From the NCBI RefSeq assembly GCF_022352055.1, contig NZ_JAKRWM010000009.1, positions 186,001 to 250,000 on the forward strand: 64,000 nt of DNA, given 5' to 3'. A program made the translations under genes and the position numbers. Below the pieces are notes generated by a model. That model was not told the origin of the DNA. It did not search any database and saw nothing but the letters and a program-made list of their open reading frames with translations. Shown one piece after another: positions 7,913 to 15,231 of this stretch. Source of the stretch: Cohnella mopanensis. Its GTDB lineage: Bacteria; Bacillota; Bacilli; Paenibacillales; Paenibacillaceae. Positions within the stretch are counted from its first letter, which is position 1. Each line of letters begins with the position of its first letter.

Positions 7913-9811
7913 TTACTTGTCGGAAATCACGCTCTTACTCTTGCTTCTGACATATTCGGTCAAGGATACGGTCATCTCATAAGCCATGAAAGGGGTCATT
8001 AAATAGATCCCGTTAAAATGTTCCATCGCGACATCGAGCAGTTCCTCCGCGATTTTCACGCCTTCGGCGCGACCGGCCGCGCCTTCCAAGCCGCTCATCC
8101 GTTGCCGAACGGCATCGGAAAGTTGAATGCCCGGCACCTCGTTGTGAAGATATTCCGCATTACGTCCGCTAGCAAGCGGGAAAATGCCGATGAAAATCGG
8201 AATACTCAAGTGTTTCGTCATTTCCGCGACGCGAACGATCAGCTCCGGATCGTACACGGGCTGGGTCATAATATAGTCGGCGCCCGCCGATATTTTGCGT
8301 TCCAGACGCTGAACCGCTTTGTCCAGATGCTTGACGTTCGGATTGAAGGCTGCGCCTACGACGAACTTAGCCTTCTGCTTAAGCGCTTTGCCCGAGAATG
8401 CTATTCCTTCGTTTAATTGCTTGATCATCCGAATAATCTCGAACGAAGTTAGATCGTATACCGAACTGGAACCAGGCAAATCCCCGAATTTGGCGGGATC
8501 CCCCGTAACCGCTAGCACATGGTCGATTCCGAGTGCGTCAAAGCCCATCATATGCGTTTGCGTGCCGATCAAGTTACGGTCGCGGCATGCAATATGCGCA
8601 AGCGGACGAATGCCTACCCGTTCTTTCAACAACGCGGCAAGCGCCATATTGCTCATCCTCGTCACCGCAAGCGAATTGTCCGCCATCGTTAAGGCGTCCG
8701 CCTTGGCATCCTTCAGCGCTTGGGCGCCAGCCATGAATTTCGTTATATCCAAATCACGAGGAGGGTCCAATTCGACGATGACCGTGTGCCGTTTCCTCAC
8801 GAGATCCACAATGCTAGGCTCCGCAACTTGCGGCGGCTCGTTACTATCGTTTACGTCTGAAGGTTTTACCTCGATAACTTCAACCTGCTTCACAGGGATC
8901 GCATTCGCAGAAGCTGCCTGTTGCGCGATCGGGTCATATCCTTTAAGCGCCCCCGCAATCGCGGAAATATGCTCCGGGGTCGTACCGCAGCATCCCCCGA
9001 TCAATCGTGCTCCCGCATTCGCGAATTGAATGGCGGAAGAGGCGAAGTATTCCGGCGTGGCCGAATAGACGACTTGGCCGTCGACGTAATCCGGAATGCC
9101 GGCATTAGGGAATACGCTTAACGGTACGCCCAAATCCCGAGGAATCGTCTGAAGCGCGCGCAGAATTCCGTTAGGACCGCTGCGGCAGTTGAAGCCGATC
9201 ACGTCGGCCCCCTCCCCCTTCAACCTACGAAAAGCTTCAGGCAGCGGTATTCCGTCATGCGTTCTTTCGGCATCCTCGACGGCGAACTGGCAGATGACGC
9301 TAATATCGCTTTGTTTACGAATAATAGATAACGCTAATGATAGCTCTTCAAGATCGAAAAACGTTTCCAATAATAAGCCGTCTACGCCTGAGCCGAGCAA
9401 CGCGCCGATCTGCTCCTCGAAATCCCGTTTCACGATCGCCGTTCTGACGTTTTTGCCTGCGCCGCCCCTAACAGCCCCGATCGAGCCGACGACGTACGCC
9501 TCTTGTCCTACGGCTTTACGCGCAATCGCTACGCCTGCGGCATTAATTTCCTCTGTTCTCTTCTCCAAGCCGTATTTAGCCAATTTATTTTGTTGCGCGG
9601 AATACGTATTCGTCTCGATTATTTCCGCCCCGGCGGCGGCATAGCGACGATGCACGTCCGCGATCACGTCCGGTTTGAGCAAATTGAATTCCTCGAACGA
9701 CACCCCTACGGGCAAACCTAGCTGATATAAGTAAGTGGCCATCGCGCCGTCGCCGACCAAGGGCTTAAGGGCTAGCGCCGAACGTAAATCCGGTTTCATG
9801 ATGCTTCCCAT
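7913..9811 (-). CDS. yitJ: Bifunctional homocysteine S-methyltransferase / 5,10-methylenetetrahydrofolate reductase
   Basis: Fusion that links folate one-carbon units to methionine synthesis. Residues about 1-300 are a homocysteine methyltransferase barrel: GDGAMATYLYQLG, the ETNTYSAQ motif, and zinc-binding cysteines in GFNCRSGP and GGCCGTTPEHI. Residues about 335-620 are a MetF-type FAD reductase (VELDPPRDLD, LAHIACRDRN, LAVTGDP, ADYIMTQPVYDPE). At 632 aa it matches YitJ of Bacillus. The ATG at 9811 has GAGG six bases upstream; an ATG at 9799 is also in frame. The short 98-base leader leaves no room for the SAM riboswitch known upstream of yitJ in Bacillus. Confidence 0.95.
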   Translation of the reverse strand: MGSIMKPDLRSALALKPLVGDGAMATYLYQLGLPVGVSFEEFNLLKPDVIADVHRRYAAAGAEIIETNTYSAQQNKLAKYGLEKRTEEINAAGVAIARKAVGQEAYVVGSIGAVRGGAGKNVRTAIVKRDFEEQIGALLGSGVDGLLLETFFDLEELSLALSIIRKQSDISVICQFAVEDAERTHDGIPLPEAFRRLKGEGADVIGFNCRSGPNGILRALQTIPRDLGVPLSVFPNAGIPDYVDGQVVYSATPEYFASSAIQFANAGARLIGGCCGTTPEHISAIAGALKGYDPIAQQAASANAIPVKQVEVIEVKPSDVNDSNEPPQVAEPSIVDLVRKRHTVIVELDPPRDLDITKFMAGAQALKDAKADALTMADNSLAVTRMSNMALAALLKERVGIRPLAHIACRDRNLIGTQTHMMGFDALGIDHVLAVTGDPAKFGDLPGSSSVYDLTSFEIIRMIKQLNEGIAFSGKALKQKAKFVVGAAFNPNVKHLDKAVQRLERKISAGADYIMTQPVYDPELIVRVAEMTKHLSIPIFIGIFPLASGRNAEYLHNEVPGIQLSDAVRQRMSGLEGAAGRAEGVKIAEELLDVAMEHFNGIYLMTPFMAYEMTVSLTEYVRSKSKSVISDK

Positions 9812-9862
9812 CCATTTCCTCGATAAAGTATTCTAAATGTAGCACAATTTCGTCTCGGGGAA

Positions 9863-9893
9863 AATGGAAAAACCCGACCGGATTGATCGGGTT
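9863..9893 (-). terminator. Candidate terminator after the MFS gene
   Basis: Minus-strand stem AACCCGA/TCGGGTT (9893-9887 with 9877-9871) followed by TTTCCATTTT. It lies 17 bases beyond the MFS stop and separates the arsR-MFS unit from the downstream yitJ-like gene. The T-tract is interrupted. Confidence 0.6.
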
Positions 9894-9909
9894 GTCATTC
9901 TTGGTATCG

Positions 9910-11112
9910 TTAAGTTGAAGAAACCTCCGGTTCGACCCCGGCAATCGGACACTTTTTCCTGGCCTGCGCTCGCGTTAATCCGAACGAAACTCCGGCGAGT
10001 AGCGCGGCTATCGCAACCCCAATTGCGCCAAACCAACCAACCGCGGTTAAAGACACGCTTTCCACGATGACTCCGCCGATTCCCGCCCCCGCGGCCATCG
10101 CCAACTGCAGAACGGAAGAGTTTAAGCTCAGCATGATGCCTGAAGCTTCAGGCGCTAATGTAATCAGATAATATTGCTGGGTAGGGCCGGACGACCAAGC
10201 GGAGAACGCCCAGAGCATAAGAATTGGAAACATCCATACAGCAGATTGCGAGAACGCGGTTAGCAGGAAGAGTACGCCCGAATGCAGCAGCATGCCTCCG
10301 ATCAACGTTCGCGAGATTCCCCACTTATCGGTGCTGTAGCCGCCTAACTTGGAGCCTATCAAGCTGGCTATTCCGAAGGCGAACAGCGCGATGCTCACTC
10401 CCCGTTCGCTCATTCCGGTAATATTGAGCAAATAAGGCGAAATGTACGTGTAGACGATTGAATAGCCGAAAATCCAGAAGAACGTGATCGAAAGCGCCGT
10501 GGCGATTCGAGGATTTTTGAACAGGGCGAGCTGGGAGCGAACCGGAATCGGGGCTTCTCCTTCCGATTGGGGAATTAAGCGAAGAACGGCGATCATGGCC
10601 AATAAGCCAAGAACTCCGATACCGGCGAAAATCAATTTCCAATCATAAGCCGAGGCAATTACTCTTCCAAGGGGGACGCCGACGATTAGCGAAGTGCTAA
10701 ACCCCATGACCAACGTCGCAATCGCGCTTCCTTGTTTGCCCGGTTGCGCCAATCGGGTAGCGACCGTGAGCGCGACCACTACGAACACTCCCGTGCTAAT
10801 TGCCAGAATAATCCTAGACCCGATCAGCGAAATATACCCCGAGGACAATACCGCCAACAAGTTTCCGACGATGAATACCCCCAATGCCGCAAGCATAAGT
10901 TTTCTACGTTCTACTCTCGCCGTTAAGGCCATGATGATCGGAGTCCCGAATGCATAGGCCAGAGAGAATACCGTAATTAACTGTCCTGCCGCAGCTAACG
11001 ATACCCCCATGTCTCCGGCAACCCTATCCAAAATTCCCGCGATAATGTTTTCCGACGTTCCGACCAGGAAGCTAACGGCTGCCAGCATGTAAATTTTCCA
11101 AGAATTCGTCAT
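9910..11112 (-). CDS. MFS transporter, DHA1-like efflux family
   Basis: A 400-aa hydrophobic protein with about 12 predicted membrane segments, of the drug:H+ antiporter-1 type (AraJ/YdhP/Cmx-like). The loop between TM2 and TM3 (ALTARVERRKLM) is the degenerate motif A. TM5 carries the GVPLGRVIASAYDWK segment typical of this group's motif C region. The substrate cannot be read from sequence. It is 82 bases downstream of an ArsR regulator on the same strand, and a palindrome (11157-11180) in the gap shares a half-site with one upstream of arsR, so the pair probably forms a ligand- or metal-responsive efflux unit. Confidence 0.88.
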   Translation of the reverse strand: MTNSWKIYMLAAVSFLVGTSENIIAGILDRVAGDMGVSLAAAGQLITVFSLAYAFGTPIIMALTARVERRKLMLAALGVFIVGNLLAVLSSGYISLIGSRIILAISTGVFVVVALTVATRLAQPGKQGSAIATLVMGFSTSLIVGVPLGRVIASAYDWKLIFAGIGVLGLLAMIAVLRLIPQSEGEAPIPVRSQLALFKNPRIATALSITFFWIFGYSIVYTYISPYLLNITGMSERGVSIALFAFGIASLIGSKLGGYSTDKWGISRTLIGGMLLHSGVLFLLTAFSQSAVWMFPILMLWAFSAWSSGPTQQYYLITLAPEASGIMLSLNSSVLQLAMAAGAGIGGVIVESVSLTAVGWFGAIGVAIAALLAGVSFGLTRAQARKKCPIAGVEPEVSST

Positions 11113-11156
11113 GCTTTAAAGCTCCTCTCTCCACTCCAGTATTTTTCTCTGTTTTT

Positions 11157-11180
11157 ATATTTCTAAATATATAGAAATAT
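11157..11180. promoter_or_regulatory. Palindromic operator candidate upstream of the MFS gene
   Basis: Perfect inverted repeat with 9-base arms, ATATTTCTA (11157-11165) and TAGAAATAT (11172-11180), six-base spacer, in the gap between arsR and the MFS gene. The half-site ATATTTCTA is repeated upstream of arsR at 11503-11511, which suggests ArsR binds both. Confidence 0.6.
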
Positions 11181-11193
11181 TGGCTAAAAAAAA

Positions 11194-11475
11194 TTACACC
11201 AGCAAATAAGGCGCGTACTTCTCCGCCATCTCGCGATTAACGCTATAGTAAATATACGTTCCGTCCTTGCGGAGATTGAGCAATCCGCAATCCGTAAGCT
11301 GCTTCAGATGGTGCGACAAAGTTGAACCGGCCACGGATTCAAGCTTGCCCCCGATATCGGAACAGCACAAATTTTTCTCTTCGGTTAGCAGTAAAGCGAT
11401 TTTCAACCTGGTCGGCTCCCCTAGTGCTTTGTACACTTTAACCGCTTGCGTGATTTCCGCGTTCTCTTCAACCAT
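11194..11475 (-). CDS. ArsR-family winged-helix transcriptional repressor
   Basis: A 93-aa ArsR/SmtB-type DNA-binding protein. The domain order is intact: helix with KALGEPTRLKIALLL, the CCSDIGGKL segment, the recognition helix STLSHHLKQL, and the wing RKDGTYIYYSV. A vicinal Cys pair (about C37-C38, LCCSD) lies in the position used for metal or redox sensing in some family members, but C-x-C typical of ArsR arsenic sensing is absent, so the ligand is unknown. It lies upstream of the MFS exporter and probably represses both; palindromes flank both genes. Confidence 0.9.
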   Translation of the reverse strand: MVEENAEITQAVKVYKALGEPTRLKIALLLTEEKNLCCSDIGGKLESVAGSTLSHHLKQLTDCGLLNLRKDGTYIYYSVNREMAEKYAPYLLV

Positions 11476-11502
11476 CTTCTACTCACCTCGGCTTCGAACA
11501 AT

Positions 11503-11530
11503 ATATTTCTATGTTTATCGAAATAAACAT
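11503..11530. promoter_or_regulatory. Overlapping palindromes upstream of arsR (operator candidate)
   Basis: Two nested dyads: TATTTC (11504-11509) with GAAATA (11520-11525), and ATGTTTAT (11511-11518) with ATAAACAT (11523-11530, four-base spacer). The half-site ATATTTCTA at 11503-11511 is identical to that of the 11157-11180 palindrome. Confidence 0.6.
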
Positions 11531-11576
11531 TAACATAGTCCTCCCCACCTTGTAAACCTCTTAACGAAAAATGGGC

Positions 11577-11625
11577 TAAAAAAACTGCCTCCGCAGATGA
11601 ACTTCCTTCCGCATAGAGACAGTTT
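11577..11625 (-). terminator. Intrinsic terminator after dapF
   Basis: On the minus strand AAACTGTCTC (11625-11616) pairs with GAGGCAGTTT (11591-11582; one G-U pair) and continues into a run of seven T. It begins 23 bases after the dapF stop. Confidence 0.85.
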
Positions 11626-11647
11626 CAACAATTATCGTTATTAAAGC

Positions 11648-12478
11648 TTAGACTTTACCCGTAAACACGAACGCCGCAGGACCCGTCATATATATCCGAT
11701 TGTTGTCTTCCTTCCAATCGATGAATAGATCGCCCCCGGCAAGGGAAACGGTCGCTTTGCGATCGGTATGTCCGTTCAAGAAGGAAGATACAAGCGTCGC
11801 GCAAGCGCCCGTTCCGCATGCAAGCGTCGGACCCGCTCCGCGCTCCCACACGCGCATGTCCACTTGGCTGCGTGAATTAACGGTTGCAAACTCCACGTTA
11901 ATCTTGCGCGGAAATAGCGGATGCTTCTCCAGCTTTGGCCCCCATGTCGCCAGATCGAATCCGGGAGCATCGTCCACGTAGATGACGCAATGAGGATTAC
12001 CCATCGACACAGCCGTAAAAGCGAACTCCCGCCCGTCCACGGATACGGTATGGCCGATAACCGGATTCGCATCGATCGTCGTAGGCACGTCCAGTCCGTT
12101 CAAGATCGGTTGCCCCATATCAACGGTAACTCGTTCGACTTCTCCCGCCGTTGTTTGCAATTGAACCGGCTGGACGCCCGCTCCTAACGTCTCGATTGTC
12201 AGCTCTGTTTTGTTCGTTAACCCTCTATCGTACACATACTTCGCCACGCAACGGATCGCATTTCCGCATTGCTCCGCTTCAGAACCGTCGGAGTTGATGA
12301 TTCTCATCTTAAAGTCGGCATTAACGGAAGGCAAAATGTATACTAAGCCGTCAGCGCCGATACCGAAAAATCGATTGCATAACTGGACGGCCAATTCCGC
12401 AACGTTATTAGGCAGAGCTTGCTCTCCGGCAACGATGATGAAGTCGTTGCCAAGTCCGTGCATTTTCGTGAATTCCAT
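11648..12478 (-). CDS. dapF: Diaminopimelate epimerase
   Basis: Converts LL- to meso-diaminopimelate for lysine and peptidoglycan synthesis. The 276-aa protein has both catalytic cysteines, C71 in EAEQCGNAIRC and C221 in GPTLACGTGAC, plus the N-terminal MHGLGNDF motif. GGGAGG lies seven bases before the ATG. It is downstream of purT with a 125-base gap and ends at a strong terminator, so it may be transcribed alone or with purT. Full length, no anomalies. Confidence 0.97.
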   Translation of the reverse strand: MEFTKMHGLGNDFIIVAGEQALPNNVAELAVQLCNRFFGIGADGLVYILPSVNADFKMRIINSDGSEAEQCGNAIRCVAKYVYDRGLTNKTELTIETLGAGVQPVQLQTTAGEVERVTVDMGQPILNGLDVPTTIDANPVIGHTVSVDGREFAFTAVSMGNPHCVIYVDDAPGFDLATWGPKLEKHPLFPRKINVEFATVNSRSQVDMRVWERGAGPTLACGTGACATLVSSFLNGHTDRKATVSLAGGDLFIDWKEDNNRIYMTGPAAFVFTGKV

Positions 12479-12603
12479 TGCAATACCTCCCGAGAATATA
12501 AGCCCGATATGATCCGGTTTCTCCCTTAATCATAACGGTCATTCGGCGGGATGAGCATACAACAATCCTCCGTTTATTTGCACTTTTCCGACTATCCGGA
12601 ACG

Positions 12604-13764
12604 TTATTCCGCTTGAATACGAAGGGAAGCTAGCGCTTTTGCCGCTCTTTCGCGCGCCTCCGCCACTGAATCGCCCGTAGATAACGCGACGGCCATTCGT
12701 CGGCCGACTTTCGTTACCGGCTTGCCGAATACGCGCAACTGCGTTTGCGGAACGGACAAAGCTTCGCCGATTCCCTCGATCCGGTATTCGCCTAGCTCCT
12801 CCGCCGCTTTAAGCGGGCGGCTCGCGCCTGGCGCGGTGACATAGATTTCCGGGATCGGGTATCCCAATATCGCGCGCACATGAAGCGCGAACTCGGACAA
12901 GTTCTGACTTACCAAAGTCACTAATCCCGTATCGTGCGGGCGCGGGGAAACTTCGCTGAAATATACTTTATCCTTGGCAAGGAACAGCTCCACTCCGAAA
13001 ATACCCGTACCTCCGAGAGCGTCCGTAATAACGCCGGCGATCCTTTTGGCTTCCGCGATTTGTTCGTCCGTCATCTCGTGGGGCTGCCAGGATTCGATGT
13101 AATCTCCGTCCTTCTGAATATGGCCGATCGGAGGACAGAACAAGGTTCCGTTAGCGGCGCGTACCGTCAACAACGTAATTTCCGATTCGAACGTAATGAA
13201 TTCCTCCACGATGACTCTTGCCTGTTGAACGCGGCCGCCTTCCATCGCGATCGTCCAGCAACGGTCCAAATCCTCTTCCGACCGGCAGACGCTTTGCCCT
13301 TTGCCGGATGAACTCATAAGCGGCTTAACGACGCACGGGAATCCCATTTCCCTAGCCGCTTGCGCGAATTGCTCATACGTGTCCGCGAAACGGTAGCCCG
13401 CCGTCGGCAGTCCGAGCGTCTCGGAAGCCAGTCTGCGAATGCCTTCGCGATCCATCGTCAACTGCGCTGCGCGAGCGGTCGGGATGACGCGATACCCTTC
13501 TTCCTCCAACTTCACGAGCTCGGCTGTGGCTATCGCCTCGATCTCCGGCACGATCAGGTCCGGCTTCTCGCGCTCTACGACTTCGCGAAGCGCTTGACGA
13601 TCCAGCATATCGATTACGTAGCTCCGGTGAGCGACTTGCATGGCCGGCGCATGGTCGTAACGATCCACCGCTACGGTCTCGATTCCGAGGCGTTGCGCTT
13701 CGATAATCACTTCTTTTCCTAACTCCCCGGAGCCTAACAGCAACAGCTTTTTTCCTATGTACAT
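12604..13764 (-). CDS. purT: Formate-dependent phosphoribosylglycinamide formyltransferase 2
   Basis: ATP-grasp enzyme that forms formyl-GAR from GAR, formate and ATP, a folate-independent alternative to PurN. The 386-aa product begins [14 protein letters not shown] (GAR-binding PreATP-grasp domain). The ATP-grasp core follows: [15 protein letters not shown], then the metal ligands in GIFGVELFL and [15 protein letters not shown]-terminal beta domain ends the protein. AGGAGG precedes the ATG. A consensus TATAAT lies about 40 bases upstream, so purT likely has its own promoter, back to back with that of tetR. Confidence 0.97.
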   Translation of the reverse strand: MYIGKKLLLLGSGELGKEVIIEAQRLGIETVAVDRYDHAPAMQVAHRSYVIDMLDRQALREVVEREKPDLIVPEIEAIATAELVKLEEEGYRVIPTARAAQLTMDREGIRRLASETLGLPTAGYRFADTYEQFAQAAREMGFPCVVKPLMSSSGKGQSVCRSEEDLDRCWTIAMEGGRVQQARVIVEEFITFESEITLLTVRAANGTLFCPPIGHIQKDGDYIESWQPHEMTDEQIAEAKRIAGVITDALGGTGIFGVELFLAKDKVYFSEVSPRPHDTGLVTLVSQNLSEFALHVRAILGYPIPEIYVTAPGASRPLKAAEELGEYRIEGIGEALSVPQTQLRVFGKPVTKVGRRMAVALSTGDSVAEARERAAKALASLRIQAE

Positions 13765-13803
13765 TTGTTCTTTTCCTCCTGCTTGGCTTATTCAATATCG
13801 TCC

Positions 13804-13832
13804 ATTATACACGATGGCTTTTCATTAGACAG
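13804..13832 (-). promoter_or_regulatory. Candidate purT promoter
   Basis: A perfect TATAAT -10 (minus strand, 13809-13804) with a poor -35 (CTGTCT, 17-base spacing). It lies only about 20 bases from the -35 of the opposing tetR promoter. Confidence 0.45.
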
Positions 13833-13852
13833 CATCATTAGACATCCGCTCA

Positions 13853-13881
13853 TTGACAGTGGATATGCGGTACGATATATT
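13853..13881 (+). promoter_or_regulatory. Strong sigma-A promoter of the tetR gene
   Basis: TTGACA (13853-13858), 17-base spacer, TATATT (13876-13881). The predicted start point falls at about 13888, right on the operator candidate at 13890-13903, as expected for autorepression. Confidence 0.8.
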
Positions 13882-13889
13882 TTTGATTA

Positions 13890-13903
13890 ACATGAATGTC
13901 AAT
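13890..13903. promoter_or_regulatory. TetR operator candidate 1
   Basis: ACATGAATGTCAAT here is the exact reverse complement of 14590-14603 upstream of the next gene. It sits at the predicted transcription start of tetR, suggesting autorepression. Confidence 0.6.
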
Positions 13904-13921
13904 GAAAAAGAGGAATCCAAC

Positions 13922-14572
13922 ATGTCCCCACGCACAAAGGAACAAAACGAAGAAATCCGTAAGCAACGCTCGCAGGAAATTTTGCGTGCAGCCATAATCG
14001 TATATGCGGAGAAAGGCTACGCTGCTTCTGAAATCGGAGAAATCGCGGAAAAGGCCGGTCTGGCGCGCGGACTGGTGTACCACTATTTCAAATCAAAGCA
14101 GCTCTTATTCCGCGAACTTTATGATTCCATGATGGACGGAACGCAGAAGTTTACGGAAACCTATTTCAAGCAAGAGGGTTCTTCCCTTGAATTGTTTGAG
14201 GGATATGCGAGGATGGTATGCAAACAAGTGCTAGAAGACCCAGCGACCTCCCGCTTCTACTCGAGAATCAGCCTTGATATTCATTACTTGTATTCACCCG
14301 AGGAGTTCTCGCCGTTCGAATGGATGAAGAGCTTTATTCAGCCGATGAAGCAAGCCGTAGACATTGGCATAAAGCAAGGCACGATACATCAAGGCGACGC
14401 CAATCTGATGGCTTTACAATTCTGGGGCGCGGTTTCCCACGGAACTAGTTACTTAGACCAGTTGCAGCAGGATCTCCTATCGAAGGGCGCTGAAGAGCAG
14501 GAAGTAAAGCAACAGTTGACGACCGTTCTCGACCAAATCGTACATTCGGCTTCGGCCGTATTAAAAAAATAA
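13922..14572 (+). CDS. TetR/AcrR-family transcriptional regulator
   Basis: A 216-aa regulator. The N-terminal HTH (about 15-65) reads ILRAAIIVYAEKGYAASEIG ... GLARGLVYHYFKSKQLLF, the standard TetR recognition helix; the rest is an all-helical ligand-binding and dimer domain. The open frame extends upstream to the -35 box, so the start is set to the ATG at 13922, which follows GAGGAA and lies downstream of the predicted transcription start. It probably represses itself and the following gene (14627-15148), because a 14-base sequence is shared by both leaders. The inducer is unknown. Confidence 0.9.
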   Translation: MSPRTKEQNEEIRKQRSQEILRAAIIVYAEKGYAASEIGEIAEKAGLARGLVYHYFKSKQLLFRELYDSMMDGTQKFTETYFKQEGSSLELFEGYARMVCKQVLEDPATSRFYSRISLDIHYLYSPEEFSPFEWMKSFIQPMKQAVDIGIKQGTIHQGDANLMALQFWGAVSHGTSYLDQLQQDLLSKGAEEQEVKQQLTTVLDQIVHSASAVLKK

Positions 14573-14589
14573 AAAATTTTACTCTTTTT

Positions 14590-14607
14590 ATTGACATTCA
14601 TGTCAGT
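14590..14607. promoter_or_regulatory. TetR operator candidate 2
   Basis: Contains the perfect inverted repeat TGACAT-TC-ATGTCA (14592-14605), 20 bases before the start of the unknown gene. Its sequence matches the site at 13890-13903 in reverse orientation. No good -10 box follows it, so it may block elongation or an unrecognised promoter. Confidence 0.6.
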
Positions 14608-14626
14608 CAAAAAAAGGAGAGATTAA

Positions 14627-15148
14627 ATGACATTAGTGAAAATGAAGCAAAGGGACTTCGATTTATTAAGCGAAGACAGTTTGGGTCGGGCTTGCATGGA
14701 GCCGATCTTCCAGCAAATCCGCGGGAAGAACTTACCGATCAAGACCCAAGTCATCTCGGAACTGAATAAAGGGCAACAAGCACTATGCATGTTCAGGGTC
14801 ATGTACGACCACGCGAAAAACTCCGCGGCGGAATTTTACTGCTGGATGTCCTATTTGCTAGATCAACCGGGTTATTGGTACGGGGTTATGGGCGGGTTAA
14901 GTTTTTTCGGAGATCACGCTATGCATCAGCTGCTTGAGGAGACAAAAGAAATTCTCCAAGCGAGGAACCTCAAGCTAAGCAAGCAATGGAGCGACGCTTC
15001 CATGAGTGACTTGGATAAGGATGAGGAACTTCATATTAACGTTGTCTCTCTATTTGATCGTTTTCAGCTAATCGCGCCATTGAGTCATGGAATCATTAGC
15101 TCATTCATTCGATCCAATCCTCATGAGTTTGTCGTCATAGAAGCCTGA
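14627..15148 (+). CDS. Protein of unknown function under TetR control
   Basis: I do not recognise a family. The 173-aa protein is soluble, with no signal peptide or membrane segment. It has predicted helices, several aromatic residues in the centre (FYCWMSYLL ... YWYGVMGGLSFFGDHAM) and two isolated cysteines. GGAGA precedes the ATG. It lies 54 bases after tetR on the same strand, behind a palindrome shared with the tetR leader, and ends at a strong bidirectional terminator, so the two genes look like a self-contained regulated pair. It could be the effector of the TetR response or an accessory binding protein; nothing in the sequence shows catalysis. Confidence 0.75.
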   Translation: MTLVKMKQRDFDLLSEDSLGRACMEPIFQQIRGKNLPIKTQVISELNKGQQALCMFRVMYDHAKNSAAEFYCWMSYLLDQPGYWYGVMGGLSFFGDHAMHQLLEETKEILQARNLKLSKQWSDASMSDLDKDEELHINVVSLFDRFQLIAPLSHGIISSFIRSNPHEFVVIEA

Positions 15149-15177
15149 GTTTAAAAGCCAGAGTATCGCAGATTCAA

Positions 15178-15226
15178 AGAAAGAAGCCCTGTTCCGAATC
15201 GAAGTTCGGCCCAGGGCTTCTTCTTT
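15178..15226. terminator. Bidirectional intrinsic terminator
   Basis: Perfect 11-bp stem AAGAAGCCCTG (15181-15191) / CAGGGCTTCTT (15212-15222), with T-rich flanks in both directions. It serves the unknown plus-strand gene and the convergent P-type ATPase. Confidence 0.9.
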
Positions 15227-15231
15227 GTACA

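Noticed and set aside
9812-9909. SAM riboswitch expected upstream of the yitJ-like gene
   Set aside because: The leader is only 98 bases, contains a terminator of the upstream gene and shows no S-box conserved segments.
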